Origin: Halovulum sp039180525
Lineage (GTDB): Bacteria > Pseudomonadota > Alphaproteobacteria > Rhodobacterales > Rhodobacteraceae
NCBI GenBank assembly: GCA_039180525.1
Contig: JBCDDF010000002.1
Span: 1 to 64,000, forward strand
DNA: 64,000 nt
Direction: 5' to 3'
A program made the position numbers and the translations under genes. A model generated the notes under the pieces. That model had not been told where the DNA came from. It ran no database searches and saw only the letters and a list, made by a program, of their open reading frames with translations. This document shows positions 32,754 through 41,110 of this stretch, in pieces; within the stretch, counting starts at the first letter, position 1; each line of letters starts with the position of its first letter.

Positions 32754-32843
32754 CCTTCATGTCCTCCCATGGACGCGGCCGAACCGACGCGGCCGGAACA
32801 CTGTGTCAGGCCAACCGGCAACCTTGTTTCGCGTTAATGGTCG

Positions 32844-33662
32844 TCATGCCGTGACCGGCCGGGATTGCAGCAGGTACACCTCGCTGCGCCGGATCGCCCA
32901 TTCGATGTCCTGTGGCTTGCCGTAATGGGCCTCCAGTTGCAGCGCGAGGTCGGCGAGTTTGGCCAATTCGTCCTCCGCGAGGACACCCCCGTGGTTGAGG
33001 TCCTCCTTCTTCTTGCGGCCCTTTCGGTCGACGACGTAGTGGTCGGGCGTCACCTCGCCGGAGACCACCTGCTCACCCAGCCCGTAAACCGCCTCGATCA
33101 GCATCCGATCCTTGCGGCGCGTCACTGGATGGATGGAAAAGGTCACGCCGGCCTTTTCCGCATCGACCATCTGCTGCACCACCACCGCCATACGCAGATC
33201 GCTGAGCGACCCTTTCTGACCACGGTAGAACAACGCCCGTTCCGAAAAGAACGACGCCCAGCAGTCGATCACGCTCCGGCGCACGTGCTCGGATCCTTCG
33301 ACGTTCAGGAAGGTCTCCTGCTGGCCGGCATAGCTCGCGGCCTCGGAGTCCTCGGCGCTGGCGGACGACCGTACTGCCACCTTGCCGCCCAGCATCTCAT
33401 AGGCGGCCATGACCTCCGTGGGCACCACGGCGGTTTCCTCCACCAGCTTCACCGCGCTGGCATGGTCCTGCGCCCTGGCATGGGCCCGCAACGCCTCGGC
33501 GTCCACACAGGCTTCCAGAACCCCGGCCGGCACCACGAAGCCGCCCGGTACCGGCAAACCCTGGCGGACCATCGACGACAGGCTCGCACCCTTGCCGCCG
33601 GCGACCGCGACATGGTCGCAGGCCGGATCGTCGAACCAGATCACGGGTCGCGCGTCAGTCAT
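32844..33662 (-). CDS. ATP-grasp subunit of a split PEP-synthase-like enzyme (phenylphosphate synthase beta-like)
   Basis: A 272-residue protein equal to the N-terminal ATP-binding part of PEP synthase or pyruvate phosphate dikinase. Seen: AGGKGASLSSMVRQG near 22, VRSSASAEDSEAASYAGQQ near 97, VVVQQMVDAEKAGVTFS near 160, EAVYGLGEQVVSGEVTPD near 190 and WAIRRSEVYLLQSRPVTA at the end. It lacks the swivelling His and PEP domains; a separate gene at 34457 supplies a His domain. That split is the layout of phenylphosphate synthase, which phosphorylates phenol with ATP through a phospho-His. It overlaps the cyclase gene by eight bases. The phosphate acceptor here is unknown. Confidence 0.82.
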   Translation of the reverse strand: MTDARPVIWFDDPACDHVAVAGGKGASLSSMVRQGLPVPGGFVVPAGVLEACVDAEALRAHARAQDHASAVKLVEETAVVPTEVMAAYEMLGGKVAVRSSASAEDSEAASYAGQQETFLNVEGSEHVRRSVIDCWASFFSERALFYRGQKGSLSDLRMAVVVQQMVDAEKAGVTFSIHPVTRRKDRMLIEAVYGLGEQVVSGEVTPDHYVVDRKGRKKKEDLNHGGVLAEDELAKLADLALQLEAHYGKPQDIEWAIRRSEVYLLQSRPVTA

Positions 33663-34377
33663 CGAGGATCGCCACTGCCCGAACCGGCGCGCCCGTGGTC
33701 CCGACCCACTTCACCGGAAACACCGAAAGCTTGAAGCCGTGGGTCGGCAGTTCGCCGAGGTTGGTCAGATTCTCGATATGCCAGTAGGGATCGGTCCGCA
33801 TCACCTTGTGGGCAAGCCAGAACTTTTTGGTTTCAAACATGGCCCACACCGGCGGATCGTAGGTGGGCGCATCGATGCCGGTGACGCGGCAATCCCGGTC
33901 GATTAGGTACTTGGTGGCCGCCGCCGACATGCCGACATGGTCGGTCAGGTAGCGATCTTCATCGTTGTAGTCCGACGCGCCGGTTCTAATCAGCACGATA
34001 TCGCGCGGCTTGAGGCTGTAGTCGATCTTCGCCAGGGCCTCTTCGACGTCGTCGACCGAGATGGCCGAACCGAACTTCAGATGTCGGAAATCGAGCACCA
34101 CACCGTCGCCGAAACAGTACTCCAACGGAATGCCCTCCGGGCCCGGTGTGTCCTCGTCCCCCATGTGCTTGAGGGAATCGATATGGGTTCCGGCATGATC
34201 GCTGAGCGTGATCGAGTAGTGCGCGGTCAGGTGGTCCTCGCCGTACTCCCCAGCACCGATCCCGTCGGCAAACTCCTTCCAGCTTTCCTTCATCACCATC
34301 TTCGGCGCGGCGATGCGCGGAAACAGCTTCATGTCCTGGTGGACCGGCATGGATAGATCGACGAAGCGCTGCCCCAC
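33655..34377 (-). CDS. Cyclase-family (kynurenine formamidase-like) metal hydrolase
   Basis: A 240-residue metal-dependent hydrolase of the cyclase/KynB family. The signature HxGTHxDxPxH appears as SDHAGTHIDSLKHM near 59. Other blocks are RDIVLIRTGASDYND near 122 and TGIDAPTYDPP near 163. I start at the GTG at 34377 because a textbook AAAGGAGGTG lies just before it; the ORF extension upstream has no homology-like features. It lies between the two halves of the split phosphotransferase, so it probably hydrolyses an amide or lactone in that pathway. Confidence 0.8.
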   Translation of the reverse strand: MGQRFVDLSMPVHQDMKLFPRIAAPKMVMKESWKEFADGIGAGEYGEDHLTAHYSITLSDHAGTHIDSLKHMGDEDTPGPEGIPLEYCFGDGVVLDFRHLKFGSAISVDDVEEALAKIDYSLKPRDIVLIRTGASDYNDEDRYLTDHVGMSAAATKYLIDRDCRVTGIDAPTYDPPVWAMFETKKFWLAHKVMRTDPYWHIENLTNLGELPTHGFKLSVFPVKWVGTTGAPVRAVAILDD

Positions 34378-34456
34378 GGGACACCTCCTTTGACGTTTGC
34401 TTGTCCGTCTGGCCATCTGCCCGCGCCGTGCGCCGGCGGATGGCCGTTGGCACGGA

Positions 34457-36187
34457 TCAGGTGAGGATCTCCACGACACCGGTGGTGCCATTCACACGAA
34501 CCGTGTCGCCGGTTTTGATATCCTTGGTCGCGACAGAGGTGCCGACGACGGCCGGCAGGCCGAATTCACGCGACACCACCGCCGAATGCGATGTCGTTCC
34601 GCCGGCATCGGTCACAAGCCCCGAGATCTGCGTGAACAGAACCACCCAGGCCGGGTTGGTCATCCGGCAGACCAGCACCTCGCCCTTCTCGACGCTGTTG
34701 AACTGGTCCATCGCAGTGATGACGCGCGCTTTGGCCTCGATCACGCCGGGCGATGCGGCAAGTCCGGTGATCTCGCCCGCCTTGGTTGGCGGCTCGCGAT
34801 AGAACTTGTCGGGGAAGCCCCACAATCCGGCGTAGGGAAAGGCCAACGCCTCTTCGGTGGCGGTGCCGAGCCAATCGGGCGGCCGCTTGGATGTGGCTTC
34901 CTCGTGCGCATCGCGCCGGTCGGAAACGATGTCGCGCGCATCATAGGCCGAAGGATCGCCGACCAGCGCCCTGAGTTCGTTGTAGCGGAGGAACATGACG
35001 TCCTCGGGATCATCGAGAACACCCGCTTCCACAAACTTCTTACCCACCGCCAGTAGAACGGTCCGCAGCCGGGCATTGGTGCCCTGGTCGATGTAGAAAT
35101 GATGGTCCGGGGTCAGCGGGTTCATCTTCAGCGACTGGTCGAGCGCCGCTTTCAACTTGTCGTGGTTGTTACCCTCGACGCCCTCCATACATTCGGCAAT
35201 CGCGGCGTTGAGGTCGTCTTCCACCCCCTTCAGCGTCGCGGGGAAGTCGTAGTCCGTCAGAAGATAGCCGCGCACCGCCTCGATCGCTGGTGCAGGGTTT
35301 TCGATCCAGAGCGGGAACATCACCTCATGGGACCAAAGCGCCTTGTGTCCGAACTCCTCAAGATACGGCTCCAGTTGATCGGATATCAGCGTGCGCCCCT
35401 CGTCGGAACCGTTCAACGCCTCCATCACGCCACCCGCGGTTTCCGCCTCGAACGCCGATTTGAGCGTGTCGGACCGCTTCACGGTCTCTTTCATCTTCCA
35501 CAGCGCTTCGACCGAATCCCAGTTTCGGTCCTTCACGGAACTCTGCAGGCGGCCTTTTAGCTCCGGCTTGGCGTCGGGTTTGAATTCGTCGATCGCGCCG
35601 TTCAAGGCCATGGTGGCCGAGAACTGCGCAAAGTTGAGCATCCAGTGAATCTTCCAGTGTCGGTCGTGGATGTCGATCATGTCTTCGAGCAGCACGGCAA
35701 GCGCGGTCAGGCTCGCCCCATTTTTGTCGAAGCCGTCGATGTAGGCGAAGTTGCGCTTCATCTCGGGCAGGATGCGGTCCTGCCACCAGTCCAGAAAGTT
35801 TTCGGCATAGTGCGGCAGGACGGTGCCCATATAGGCACCGATCTTGCCCGCGTAGTCGGGGCTTCGCGGCACGCGCGGGACGTAGCGGCTTTGGTACTCG
35901 GCCGCCTCGGCATGGATGCCCGTCGTGGCGGGCAAGGCGGCAGTGTAGAGATAGCCGTTTACGTTTTTGGCGATCCAATCGGACGCGAACGGTGTGCCGA
36001 ACCGCCGAAACATGTGGTCGCAAGTCAGCCACCAGCCGCCGATATCGAAAAACATCGGCGACAGCGGGTTGGGGCAATGCAGGTCGTCCAAAATCCAGAA
36101 CAGATCCGACTCGCCCTCACCCCATTCCACAGGAAACTCGTCGGAGCCGAGATTCTGGCCGAGCGCCTTTGGTGTGTCCAAGCTCAT
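34457..36187 (-). CDS. Swivelling-His subunit of a split PEP-synthase-like enzyme (phenylphosphate synthase alpha-like)
   Basis: A 576-residue protein without an ATP-grasp domain. The last 90 residues are the PEP-utiliser mobile domain with the phospho-accepting histidine in DAGGTTSHSAVVSREFGLP near 537. The first 480 residues form a helical domain (HWKIHWMLNFAQFSATMA near 185) resembling the central part of phenylphosphate synthase alpha and related enzymes. The start at 36187 follows GGGAGGAACAGC. The perfect palindrome ATTATCGATAAT lies 85 bases upstream, making this the first gene of the main GntR-controlled operon. Confidence 0.8.
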   Translation of the reverse strand: MSLDTPKALGQNLGSDEFPVEWGEGESDLFWILDDLHCPNPLSPMFFDIGGWWLTCDHMFRRFGTPFASDWIAKNVNGYLYTAALPATTGIHAEAAEYQSRYVPRVPRSPDYAGKIGAYMGTVLPHYAENFLDWWQDRILPEMKRNFAYIDGFDKNGASLTALAVLLEDMIDIHDRHWKIHWMLNFAQFSATMALNGAIDEFKPDAKPELKGRLQSSVKDRNWDSVEALWKMKETVKRSDTLKSAFEAETAGGVMEALNGSDEGRTLISDQLEPYLEEFGHKALWSHEVMFPLWIENPAPAIEAVRGYLLTDYDFPATLKGVEDDLNAAIAECMEGVEGNNHDKLKAALDQSLKMNPLTPDHHFYIDQGTNARLRTVLLAVGKKFVEAGVLDDPEDVMFLRYNELRALVGDPSAYDARDIVSDRRDAHEEATSKRPPDWLGTATEEALAFPYAGLWGFPDKFYREPPTKAGEITGLAASPGVIEAKARVITAMDQFNSVEKGEVLVCRMTNPAWVVLFTQISGLVTDAGGTTSHSAVVSREFGLPAVVGTSVATKDIKTGDTVRVNGTTGVVEILT

Positions 36188-36271
36188 GCTGTTCCTCCCC
36201 ATGCCGAGATGCGGTTTCTCCGCAACGCCACCTGCCCAAGGAGTAGTTCGAACACCTCAACACGTCAAGCG

Positions 36272-36283
36272 ATTATCGATAAT
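36272..36283. promoter_or_regulatory. Candidate GntR/FCD operator, perfect 12-bp palindrome
   Basis: ATTATCGATAAT at 36272-36283 is a perfect palindrome, 85 bases upstream of the swivelling-His subunit gene. The identical 12-mer occurs at 37950-37961 near the gntR gene. AT-rich palindromes of this size are typical FadR/FCD operators. Confidence 0.65.
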
Positions 36284-36387
36284 TGATCACTTGGAAGATC
36301 TGAGCTGCTCCGAGGCGCGGCCCCGATCGCAAAACCGCAGGCGCGGCACCACTGCACCACGCCCTGTTCAAAGCTGGATTTTGCCTG

Positions 36388-37056
36388 CTAGAGGTCGGCG
36401 GTCTCGCCACGAAAGTCGAAGGATATCGCGCCCGCGCGCAGGTGAAGGTTCACCGCCTCCACCCAACCCGGCTCGCCCGGATCGCTCAGCCCAAGCCCTT
36501 CGGTGATGATGGCTCGCAAGACCGGCGAATGGGTCACGCAGGCCACGACCAGTCGGTCTTCGGTCCGGCCGTCGAAACTGCGCGCGAAGTGAAGCACGCG
36601 GCGCGCAACGTCGGCTGCGGTCTCACCCGGCGGAGACGTGTGGCGCAGCCAGTACTCGATGCGGTCCGGCGCACTTAGGAAGCCGCCGAAGAAGGGGTGG
36701 TCGAGCACCACCGCCTCCCCCACCTCCAGCGCTTCCGATTGTGAGGCGATGAACGCGGCGGTTGACCCCATTTCGACCCGCGACCCCGCGAGGTACAGAT
36801 CGGGATTTCGCAACCCCCAGGCGGCCCGGACCTTCGGCGCATCCGGGTCGATCGCATCCCTGAGCGCTTCGGCGGTCTGGCGCGACCGGTTCGTTTGGGT
36901 GGCGAGAAACAGATACCGCACGCCGGCGCCGCCCAGAGCACGCAGCCGCGGAACGGCGGCATCTATGTCGGCGCGGGAATCCTTTGTCAGCGGCATGTCT
37001 CCCTTGTGCGACGGGACTTTCGCGTGACGCAGAAACGACAGAGTGATTTGGGTCAT
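36388..37056 (-). CDS. Histidine phosphatase-family protein
   Basis: A 222-residue phosphoglycerate-mutase-fold phosphatase. The catalytic histidine lies in LSFLRHAKVPS at 11; TQTNRSRQTAEALRDAI near 53 gives the arginine and VACVTHSPVLRAI near 174 gives the second histidine. Members remove phosphate from small molecules or proteins. It sits between gntR and the split phosphotransferase, so removal of a phosphate put on by that enzyme is an attractive idea, but unproven. Start at 37056 gives the normal beta-strand start MTQITLSFLRHA. Confidence 0.82.
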   Translation of the reverse strand: MTQITLSFLRHAKVPSHKGDMPLTKDSRADIDAAVPRLRALGGAGVRYLFLATQTNRSRQTAEALRDAIDPDAPKVRAAWGLRNPDLYLAGSRVEMGSTAAFIASQSEALEVGEAVVLDHPFFGGFLSAPDRIEYWLRHTSPPGETAADVARRVLHFARSFDGRTEDRLVVACVTHSPVLRAIITEGLGLSDPGEPGWVEAVNLHLRAGAISFDFRGETADL

Positions 37057-37104
37057 GGTGGCCCCGCTCCCTGCAGGTGGCAAAGAAGACGGCTCATCCA
37101 ACAG

Positions 37105-37842
37105 TTAGCCAGTGCCCGTAGCGTGCAGAGTGGTTCGATCGGGCGTCGCCGTGGCGGTAAGGTGGTGAACCCCAGACGCCCCATCGCTGGCCAGGATGTC
37201 GTGCATGACATCCCCGAATTCCACGACGTGATCGCGCATAACCTGGCCGCACGCCGGTGCATTTCCCGCACGCAGCGCGTCAATGATCGGACGATGACGC
37301 GCGGCCAGATCGACGTCAGGATAGGTGGCGATGAGATTGCTGAGTGTCACGAACGTGCGTGCCTCGATCATCAACGCGTCCCACGCATCGATCAAAATCT
37401 GATTGCCGGACCCTTTCACGATCGCCCTGTGAAAACACGTGTCCCAATGTGCCATCTTGCGCGCGTCACGCGCCTTGAAGGCGCGCGTCATCAGCGCCAC
37501 CGCATCTTCAAGTTCGTCGAAGCAGTCGAACCCGTTCTCGACGGCCAGCTTGCCGGCCAAATCCTCAAGCGCTGCGCGGACCGGGTAGATCTCTAGGATT
37601 TCCCGGCGCTGGATGGACCGTACGCGCGCACCCTTATGCGGCTCCAGTTCGACGAAGCGCATCGCAACCAGATCGCGCAATGCCTCTCGGACCGGCGACT
37701 GGCTGATCCCCATGCGCTTAGCGATCTGTGACTCGACCAGTCGATCCCCGGGCTTCACACGGCCGGACAGGATATCGTCGAGGATTTCCTCTTTGACCTG
37801 TTCGCTGAGTACGACGCGCTGAATCACGTTTATGCCTTTCAT
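37105..37842 (-). CDS. GntR-family regulator, FCD (FadR) type
   Basis: A 245-residue regulator. The winged HTH spans residues 10-75 (EQVKEEILDDILSGRVKPGD, ISQSPVREALRDLVAMRFVE). The FCD effector domain follows with its metal-site pattern (HWDTCFHRAIVKGSGNQ near 133 and ARHRPIIDAL near 185). Start chosen at ATG 37842, giving MKGINVIQRVV. It is divergent from the monooxygenase and FAH genes. An ATTATCGATAAT palindrome lies 108 bases upstream, and a second copy precedes the large operon, so it likely controls both directions. Confidence 0.87.
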   Translation of the reverse strand: MKGINVIQRVVLSEQVKEEILDDILSGRVKPGDRLVESQIAKRMGISQSPVREALRDLVAMRFVELEPHKGARVRSIQRREILEIYPVRAALEDLAGKLAVENGFDCFDELEDAVALMTRAFKARDARKMAHWDTCFHRAIVKGSGNQILIDAWDALMIEARTFVTLSNLIATYPDVDLAARHRPIIDALRAGNAPACGQVMRDHVVEFGDVMHDILASDGASGVHHLTATATPDRTTLHATGTG

Positions 37843-37949
37843 GCAGTTCGCGGCGCACATGCGGTGCGCTGGGGGTGTGGACGAGCGTATACCGTCCGCA
37901 CGCGGCTCGATGCAACTTGGAATAGTTCCACGACATTTCACTGTCAACG

Positions 37950-37961
37950 ATTATCGATAAT
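37950..37961. promoter_or_regulatory. Candidate GntR/FCD operator, second identical palindrome
   Basis: ATTATCGATAAT at 37950-37961 lies between gntR (start 37842) and the divergent monooxygenase gene (start 38090). It is identical to the site at 36272-36283, supporting one regulator for both promoters plus autoregulation. Confidence 0.65.
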
Positions 37962-38089
37962 GACAAGTGATGCTATTGTCGTTACATTCTTCTCGCCGAG
38001 GCACACTTCAACCGAATCGTGGGTCTTCGGTCGAACCGGGCCGCCCGCGCCCCGTTGCCGGCGCCTGAATGACATTGAAGGACACTGCC

Positions 38090-38383
38090 ATGATCGTGCT
38101 CGTTGCTAAGTACCACGTAAAACCCGGCCATATGGATGAGGTCATCGAACACCTGAAAGAGATGGCGCCGCAGGTGAAGGCGAACGAACCCGGCTGCATG
38201 GTCTACACCGCCTCTCGCTCCAGGGACGACGACAACCTGCTGATGCTGGTCGAGCACTACACCGACGAAGCCGCCCTGTCGCAGCACCGCGACATGCCCC
38301 ACTTCAAGCAGATCATTGAGGGTAAGGTCGTCCCGCTTCTGGAGAAGCGGGAGCGGGAACTCTACGATCTCGCCATAGGGTGA
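38090..38383 (+). CDS. Antibiotic biosynthesis monooxygenase (ABM/YgiN-like) domain protein
   Basis: A 97-residue single ABM domain of the dimeric alpha-beta barrel fold (IVLVAKYHVKPGHMDEVIEH, then LVEHYTDEAALSQHRDMPHF near 54). Relatives oxidise quinols or small aromatics without cofactor. Start at ATG 38090 has GAAGGACA upstream. It is followed eight bases later by the FAH-family gene and is divergent from gntR, placing it in the same regulon. The substrate is unknown. Confidence 0.8.
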   Translation: MIVLVAKYHVKPGHMDEVIEHLKEMAPQVKANEPGCMVYTASRSRDDDNLLMLVEHYTDEAALSQHRDMPHFKQIIEGKVVPLLEKRERELYDLAIG

Positions 38384-38390
38384 TCGCGCC

Positions 38391-39374
38391 ATGCGACTTG
38401 TATCGTTCCTCAGGCGCGGCCTTGAATGGACCGGCCCGCGCACAGGCGCGTTGATCGGCGACCGGACGCTCGATCTTCACCACGCCACGACACTCCGGCT
38501 GGTCGATACCGAATGCCTTACGAATGAAGCCGCGCGACGTCTTGCCGCCGCGCTCAGCCCGACCGACATGACCGAACTCGTCGCGGGTGGGCAGATCACG
38601 CTGAATTCGGTCCGCGCCACCCACGACTGGGCCACCGAAAACCCGGACCAGGCGGCGCCCGCGCTGGTCGGCGACGAAGATGTCGTCAAGCTTCCGGTGT
38701 TGCCGAAACCGCCCCTGATCCGCGACTTCATGGCCTTCGAGCAGCATCTGCAGAACATCTTCCCGCAGCTCGGGCGCGAAATTCCGCCGGAATGGTACAA
38801 CATCCCGGTCTACTACAAAGGCAATCCGTCAGCCGTCGGCGCGCATGGCGACGATGTCGTCATTCCGCCGGACTGCCGCGAAATGGACTTCGAGTTCGAA
38901 CTGGCCGCTGTCATCGGCCGGGGCGGTGCGGACATCGCGCGCGAGGACGCAATGAGCCACATCTTCGGCTTCACGGTCTACAACGATCTCAGCGCCCGTG
39001 ACATCCAAAGACAAGAAATGTCGGTCGGCCTCGGGCCCGCGAAGGGCAAGGATTTCCGGCGGGCGCACGTGTTCGGGCCCTGTCTGGTTACCATGGACGA
39101 GATCGGCGACATCTATGCTAAGTCCGCCAGCGCCGTCGTGAACGACAAACCGTGGAGCACGGGCAAGGTGGGCGACATGCATTGGAGGTTCGAGGACATG
39201 ATCGCGCATGCGTCGCGTGACGAACCGCTCGTGCCGGGCGAGATTTTTGGCAGCGGCACCTTCGGGAACGGGTCCGCAATGGAGCGTGGCAAGTTCATGT
39301 CCGCCGGCGACAGGATCGACCTCACCATCGAAGGCATCGGCACGCTGCATACGCGTCTTGTCGCTGCGCCCTGA
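38391..39374 (+). CDS. Fumarylacetoacetate hydrolase-family protein
   Basis: A 327-residue FAH-superfamily enzyme (C-C bond hydrolase, hydratase or decarboxylase of acylpyruvate-type acids). The metal ligands fit EMDFEFELAAVIGRGG near 161, followed by FTVYNDLSARDIQRQEMS near 197 and GPAKGKDFRRAHVFGP near 216. The N-terminal 100 residues are longer than in minimal FAH members. It forms a two-gene operon with the ABM protein. Likely acts on a ring-opened product of the GntR-controlled pathway. Confidence 0.82.
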   Translation: MRLVSFLRRGLEWTGPRTGALIGDRTLDLHHATTLRLVDTECLTNEAARRLAAALSPTDMTELVAGGQITLNSVRATHDWATENPDQAAPALVGDEDVVKLPVLPKPPLIRDFMAFEQHLQNIFPQLGREIPPEWYNIPVYYKGNPSAVGAHGDDVVIPPDCREMDFEFELAAVIGRGGADIAREDAMSHIFGFTVYNDLSARDIQRQEMSVGLGPAKGKDFRRAHVFGPCLVTMDEIGDIYAKSASAVVNDKPWSTGKVGDMHWRFEDMIAHASRDEPLVPGEIFGSGTFGNGSAMERGKFMSAGDRIDLTIEGIGTLHTRLVAAP

Positions 39375-39902
39375 CAGCCCCCGGATTGGATGACGAGAGG
39401 CCGGGATCAGGATCCATAGTCAAAACATGACCATTGCGGCGCGTGCTCGCGCTGAGCAAAAACCTCCGGGGCACCGGTCATGGCGGGTCGGATACGGCCC
39501 CGATCCTCCGGACGGAGGAAACCATTGTGTGTCTTGTAGAGCTGGCGAAGGCGGGTTTCGTCATGGGGGGCGTCTCGTGCCCGGCGGTGGGCTTAAGGCA
39601 GACCAGCCGGCATTGCGCATCGACCAACAGGCTGACACTTGGCGATTACGCGGCCGTGCGCGCATGATCGGGCGGATCGAGCGTGCTATTTTTACCGTCA
39701 GCGACGTAGCGACGAACGCATCGATGAGTAAGTGACCATCTGAGCACACCCCGGTAAGCCCCTGGCATCGCCTTAAAACGCCCATCAGATGACCTGTCCG
39801 GCGCCACCGGCTGTGGCCGGATGGACAGCACGATCCACGGCTCGCTGGCGTCCCTTCGACGAGCATGAGACGACGGACAACATTTATCTTCAGGAAACTA
39901 CG
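39375..39902. other. Intergenic stretch without a recognisable gene
   Basis: About 530 bases between the FAH gene and the proX promoter. Several short frames exist on both strands, rich in Arg and Gly, without family resemblance that I can name. It may be a decayed gene, but no piece could be matched to a family. Confidence 0.4.
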
Positions 39903-39917
39903 TTGACTAATGGTCAA
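39903..39917. promoter_or_regulatory. TTGAC-N5-GTCAA motif upstream of proX-like gene
   Basis: TTGAC (39903-39907), five bases, GTCAA (39913-39917). The same perfect motif occurs at 54941-54955 between the divergent catabolic operons, and a one-mismatch copy occurs at 62624-62638 upstream of the permease. Proposed as the operator of one of the XRE-cupin regulators. The left arm also looks like a -35 hexamer. Confidence 0.55.
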
Positions 39918-39982
39918 GTATCTTATTCCCTTTGAGCGGGCAAAAACCAACGAGCGCACCTAGGTTTCCAGGGAGGAAGACC

Positions 39983-40942
39983 ATGAAAACAACATTCATG
40001 ACCACCGCTGCGGTATGTCTTGTCGGCACGGCTGCCTTCGCCGATTGCGGTGAAGTCTCGATGGCGGAGTTCGACTGGCAGTCCGCAGCCGTGAACGCGC
40101 ATATCGCGAAATTCGTACTTGAGCAGGGTTATGGTTGCAGCGTTTCGCTCGTTCCGTCCTCAACGACTTCGGCCATTGTGTCGCTTGCCGAAAACGGCAC
40201 GCCCGACGTGGTGATCGAAATGTGGGAAAACGCAGCCGGTGGCCTGCTGGAGATGCGCGAGGCTGGTTCCGTCAACTTCCTGACAGAGGTGTTGAGCGAT
40301 GGTGGCCAGCAAGGCTGGTGGATCCCGCAATACCTTGTGGACGAACATCCAGAGCTTGCAACGATCGACGGCATCCTCTCCAACCCGGAACTGGTGGGCG
40401 GGCGTTTCTTCTCGTGCCCCGATGGTTGGACCTGCAACTATACCAACAGTCACATGGCCGAAGCGGCCAAGATGGAAGAGGCCGGCATCGAGGTATTTGT
40501 ACCGGGGTCCGGCGAAACGCTGGGCACGTCGCTGGTCTCCGCCTACTCCAACGAAGAACCTTGGTTCGGCTACTACTGGGCGCCGACGCCGGTTCTGGGT
40601 CAAAACCCAATGGTGATGGTGGATGTGGGCGATTTCGACAAGGAAGCGTTCGACTGCAACGCCTCTGAGGACTGCGCCGATCCGACGATGTCGGCCTACC
40701 CCCGCGACGCGGTCTGGACTCTGGTCACCGCCGAGTTCGAGACGCGCGAGCCCGACGCAACGGAAATGCTGTCGAACATGTCGGTGTCGAACCAGGAACT
40801 CGGCGCCGTATTGGCCTGGATGGATGAAAACAGCGCCTCGCCCGAGGAGGCGGCGGTTTACTTCTTGACGACCTACACGGACACGTGGGCGTCCTGGTTG
40901 AACGATGACGCGACAGAGCGGCTGTCGGCCCTGCTGCAATAA
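39983..40942 (+). CDS. Glycine-betaine/choline-type ABC transporter binding protein (ProX/OpuAC-like)
   Basis: A 319-residue periplasmic binding protein of the OpuAC family with a signal peptide (MKTTFMTTAAVCLVGTAAFA). Many aromatic residues (GWWIPQYL near 100, WFGYYWAPTPVL near 193) could make the cation-binding aromatic cage. Several cysteines (SCPDGWTC, DCNASEDC) suggest disulfides. ATG 39983 has GGGAGGAAGACC. The matching permease and ATPase are 20 kb away (60400-62499). Likely ligand: a quaternary or N-methylated amine. Confidence 0.83.
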   Translation: MKTTFMTTAAVCLVGTAAFADCGEVSMAEFDWQSAAVNAHIAKFVLEQGYGCSVSLVPSSTTSAIVSLAENGTPDVVIEMWENAAGGLLEMREAGSVNFLTEVLSDGGQQGWWIPQYLVDEHPELATIDGILSNPELVGGRFFSCPDGWTCNYTNSHMAEAAKMEEAGIEVFVPGSGETLGTSLVSAYSNEEPWFGYYWAPTPVLGQNPMVMVDVGDFDKEAFDCNASEDCADPTMSAYPRDAVWTLVTAEFETREPDATEMLSNMSVSNQELGAVLAWMDENSASPEEAAVYFLTTYTDTWASWLNDDATERLSALLQ

Positions 40943-40967
40943 GTCGCCTGGCATCGGTGTTTCGGTC

Positions 40968-40999
40968 TGTTCCCCGGGCCAATCGGGCGCCGGGGAACA
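40968..40999 (+). terminator. Hairpin after proX-like gene
   Basis: TGTTCCCCGG (40968-40977) and CCGGGGAACA (40990-40999) form a perfect 10-bp stem with a 12-base loop. It starts 26 bases after the proX-like stop. No T-run follows, so it may be a stabilising or rho-assisted end that raises binding-protein expression over the next gene. Confidence 0.45.
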
Positions 41000-41110
41000 C
41001 ATGCGGCGCAACCAGCCGAACGCAGAAACGGCCGCTGTGTCGGTTCCGAAACCCTCCGGGATCGTCACGATCAGGGCGGCACCCGGAGTGCAGCGAAGGA
41101 TCGGCGTCCC

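Noticed and set aside
20242..39374. Assignment of the GntR-controlled locus to xanthine or purine breakdown because of the adjacent urate cluster and an XDH-type enzyme
   Set aside because: The fused hydroxylase is embedded among phosphotransferase, lactonase and Liv transporter genes with its own regulator and palindromes, and is not coupled to the urate genes.
39427..39959. Open frames between the FAH gene and the proX-like gene
   Set aside because: Considered as a decayed transposase, but no IS motif, DDE signature or inverted repeat could be identified.
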